From contig JAJYGO010000493.1 in NCBI GenBank assembly GCA_021785115.1, forward strand, positions 1 through 6,239: DNA of 6,239 nucleotides, written 5' to 3'. This document shows, piece by piece, positions 5,901-6,239 of this stretch. The DNA comes from Chloroflexota bacterium. Its GTDB lineage: Bacteria; Chloroflexota; Limnocylindria; Limnocylindrales; CSP1-4. Both the position numbers and the translations under genes were made by a program. Positions within the stretch are counted from its first letter, which is position 1; each line of letters begins with the position of its first letter. A model generated the notes under the pieces. The model saw only the letters and a list, made by a program, of their open reading frames with translations. It made no database searches and was not told the origin of the DNA.

Positions 5901-6239
5901 GTCGATGGCCGGGCTGCCTGGCAGCAGCGGCAGGGTCTTCGTGGCATCGCCGTAGCTGCCGAGGGCACCGAGCAGCGGATCGGCGTTGATGTTGCCGGTG
6001 CCCGTCCAGCCGCCCTGCACGTCGCTGAACGTGATCGTCGTCGTGCCGCCCGTGAGGTAGATCTGTGGCCCCTGGCCGCCCGTGTTGCCCCAGAAGATGC
6101 CGTTCGTGATCGCCACAGTGGCGTAGTAGGTGAACATCCCGCCGCCGTGGCCGAAGGACCCGGCCGAGTTGGCGGCGAAGGTGACGTTGGTCAGGGTCAC
6201 CGTGCTCTGGGTGATGCTGATGGCGCCGCCGCCCCAGCC
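2967..6239 (-). CDS. Large secreted modular protein: beta-helix, Ig-like/MBG repeats, post-COAP-1-like C-terminus (5' partial)
   Basis: The frame is open to the right edge, so the N-terminus and any signal peptide are outside; residues here count from the GTG codon at 6200. Residues 1-75 look like the last turns of a right-handed beta-helix (VTLTNVTFAAN, GIFWGNTG, ITFSDVQGG). Residues 93-130 match the choice-of-anchor Q pattern (LPGSPAIDAA, then DQRGVVRPQG, then CDMGAFEA). An Ig-like domain (131-231) follows, then a module (234-328), an MBG-type domain (330-413, ADDLTMQYGG), and a second copy of the module (415-509). Two more Ig/MBG-like domains (510-603, 604-705), an MBG-type domain (706-785, DNASRQYSDPNPTFSG) and a further Ig-like region (786-912) come next. 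The last ~160 residues (YFITGGGYL, GRKANFGFNVKFNKK, LLFSSNWNGTKTVEQLMGGG) resemble the domain called post-COAP-1. All 12 cysteines can be paired at short spacing. There is no LPXTG, C-terminal membrane helix or charged sorting tail, so release, or anchoring by the missing N-terminus, is likely. Adhesion or matrix function is inferred; no catalytic domain is visible. Confidence 0.85.
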   Translation of the reverse strand, partial: GWGGGAISITQSTVTLTNVTFAANSAGSFGHGGGMFTYYATVAITNGIFWGNTGGQGPQIYLTGGTTTITFSDVQGGWTGTGNINADPLLGALGSYGDATKTLPLLPGSPAIDAANAVSCPATDQRGVVRPQGAGCDMGAFEAQPFSMSVIGGDGQSTLVDTAFGSELEVTVTGTGSDPVVGGKVSFTAPTSGPGATFTPDPTAIGTGGIASVVATANRTGGDYQVTAAAAGANTVAFSLTNIAKSTPTFAFDLTALPAKTYGDASFSVAGYVSKPADDAGGITFAVGSNSTGCSVTSVGMVTLTGAAIDPDHCIIDASLAADSTYSAAGPLSQSFNIARASLTITADDLTMQYGGVVPSPTSSYSRFANGETLATSGVTGSPDCAIADGPYTVQGNPYAINCTQGTLSAANYAFTFVDGALMVTPGTPNFTFDLSGLPSTTYGDGPFSVASFAATNGTSTGSITFGLGTGSAGCAVSSDGTVTVTGAAVDPAACSIAASLAADPNYAAAGPITQSFHIAKATPAFAAISISNDTYDGHPHAATADVSGVGDPAEDVGSASVSYELRSGTDPDFTYGDPTTTAPTDAGVYRVTFSYAGSTNYVGITDDSHTLTISPAATAISAVSATATYGGNAVLQATLTDVSNGWPVASKTISFKIGPTPVGTPKTLSHGVAFLYGVTVPTAYIDADVYVGAVIASFADERNYTGSSGTGDLTVQKADLTVTPDNASRQYSDPNPTFSGTITGIANSDDITATYATTATTSSAPGTYDIKATLVDPDNRLDNYDVTLETGTLTVTQEDARATYTGDSLFWGTSADASSATVTLTATIKDVTALTDDSAYDPFAGDISHATVTFVNRDAASAPLSGCSNLPVALVRSSDTTVGTVSCSTTLSISSSGATQSTIGIVVGGYYTDNTSDENAVIDVAAPLTSYFITGGGYLTESNSAGAYAADPGRKANFGFNVKFNKKATSLQGNLNILFRRGGHTYQIKSNALTSLGEKPSPCTNATATAPCTATFVSKANLQDITDPSNPVSLGGNLTFQMSMTDYGSPQQDTIGFTLYDGSGLLFSSNWNGTKTVEQLMGGGNLSVR
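4674..4958 (-). repeat. 95-residue Ig-like module, copy 2
   Basis: Residues 415-509 of the exoprotein align without gaps to residues 234-328; by eye about 54 of 95 positions are identical. Shared landmarks are FDL..LP..TYGD..FSVA, the cysteines C462/C482, TVTGAA.DP and ASLAAD..Y.AAGP..QSF. The pattern resembles the Ig-like repeats with one conserved cysteine pair that are widespread in bacterial surface proteins. Confidence 0.75.
5217..5501 (-). repeat. 95-residue Ig-like module, copy 1
   Basis: Residues 234-328 of the exoprotein form the partner copy, with cysteines C281/C301. It lies exactly 181 codons before copy 2, with one MBG-type domain between, so the duplicated unit may have been module plus MBG domain. 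The copies have diverged well beyond what recent slippage would leave. Confidence 0.75.

Noticed and set aside
1..6239. CRISPR array, insertion-sequence ends or integrase attachment site
   Set aside because: No regularly spaced short direct repeats, transposase or recombinase sequence, or terminal inverted repeats flanking a gene were seen on either strand.

Overview
This is a GC-rich bacterial window with strong G/C preference at third codon positions. It uses GTG and TTG starts behind AGGAGG-like ribosome binding sites. These traits, the HK97-type terminase fragment, and a secreted protein built of a beta-helix plus Ig-like/MBG modules fit an actinobacterium or a similar high-GC soil lineage. 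That is an inference; nothing in the window fixes the taxon.

There are two contrasting halves. The left part (1 to about 2750) is a patch of accessory genes, none of which is intact as written. A plus-strand phage terminase large subunit enters from the left edge and stops being recognisable at about 658. Exactly there it meets the cut 3' end of a minus-strand ADP-ribosylglycohydrolase (DraG-like) gene. The DraG-like gene also has an in-frame TGA (831-833) and has lost its TDD metal-site motif. Upstream of it, probably in one operon, lies a PD-(D/E)XK nuclease-fold gene (2024 down to 1195) broken by a one-base frameshift near 1780. Diverging from that is a plus-strand gene of unknown function (2137-2749), which also needs a frameshift near 2340-2405 to be read through.

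The middle (2750-2966) is a convergent intergenic region. It holds a cluster of competing hairpins and a perfect 32-bp palindrome that probably acts as the terminator of the next gene.

The right part (2967-6239) is one uninterrupted minus-strand reading frame running off the right edge. It encodes the C-terminal ~1090 residues of a large secreted or surface protein: beta-helix, choice-of-anchor-Q-like region, a string of Ig-like and MBG-type domains including a 95-residue duplicated module, and a C-terminal domain like the one called post-COAP-1. All twelve cysteines can be assigned to six closely spaced pairs, which suits an extracytoplasmic protein.

The genes do not form an obvious pathway. 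The left half reads as a decaying phage/defence-type accessory island beside an intact exoprotein gene. I did not find a clearly new system. The best leads are the double-truncation junction, the dead DraG-like gene coupled to a nuclease with an unfamiliar C-terminal region, and the modular exoprotein.
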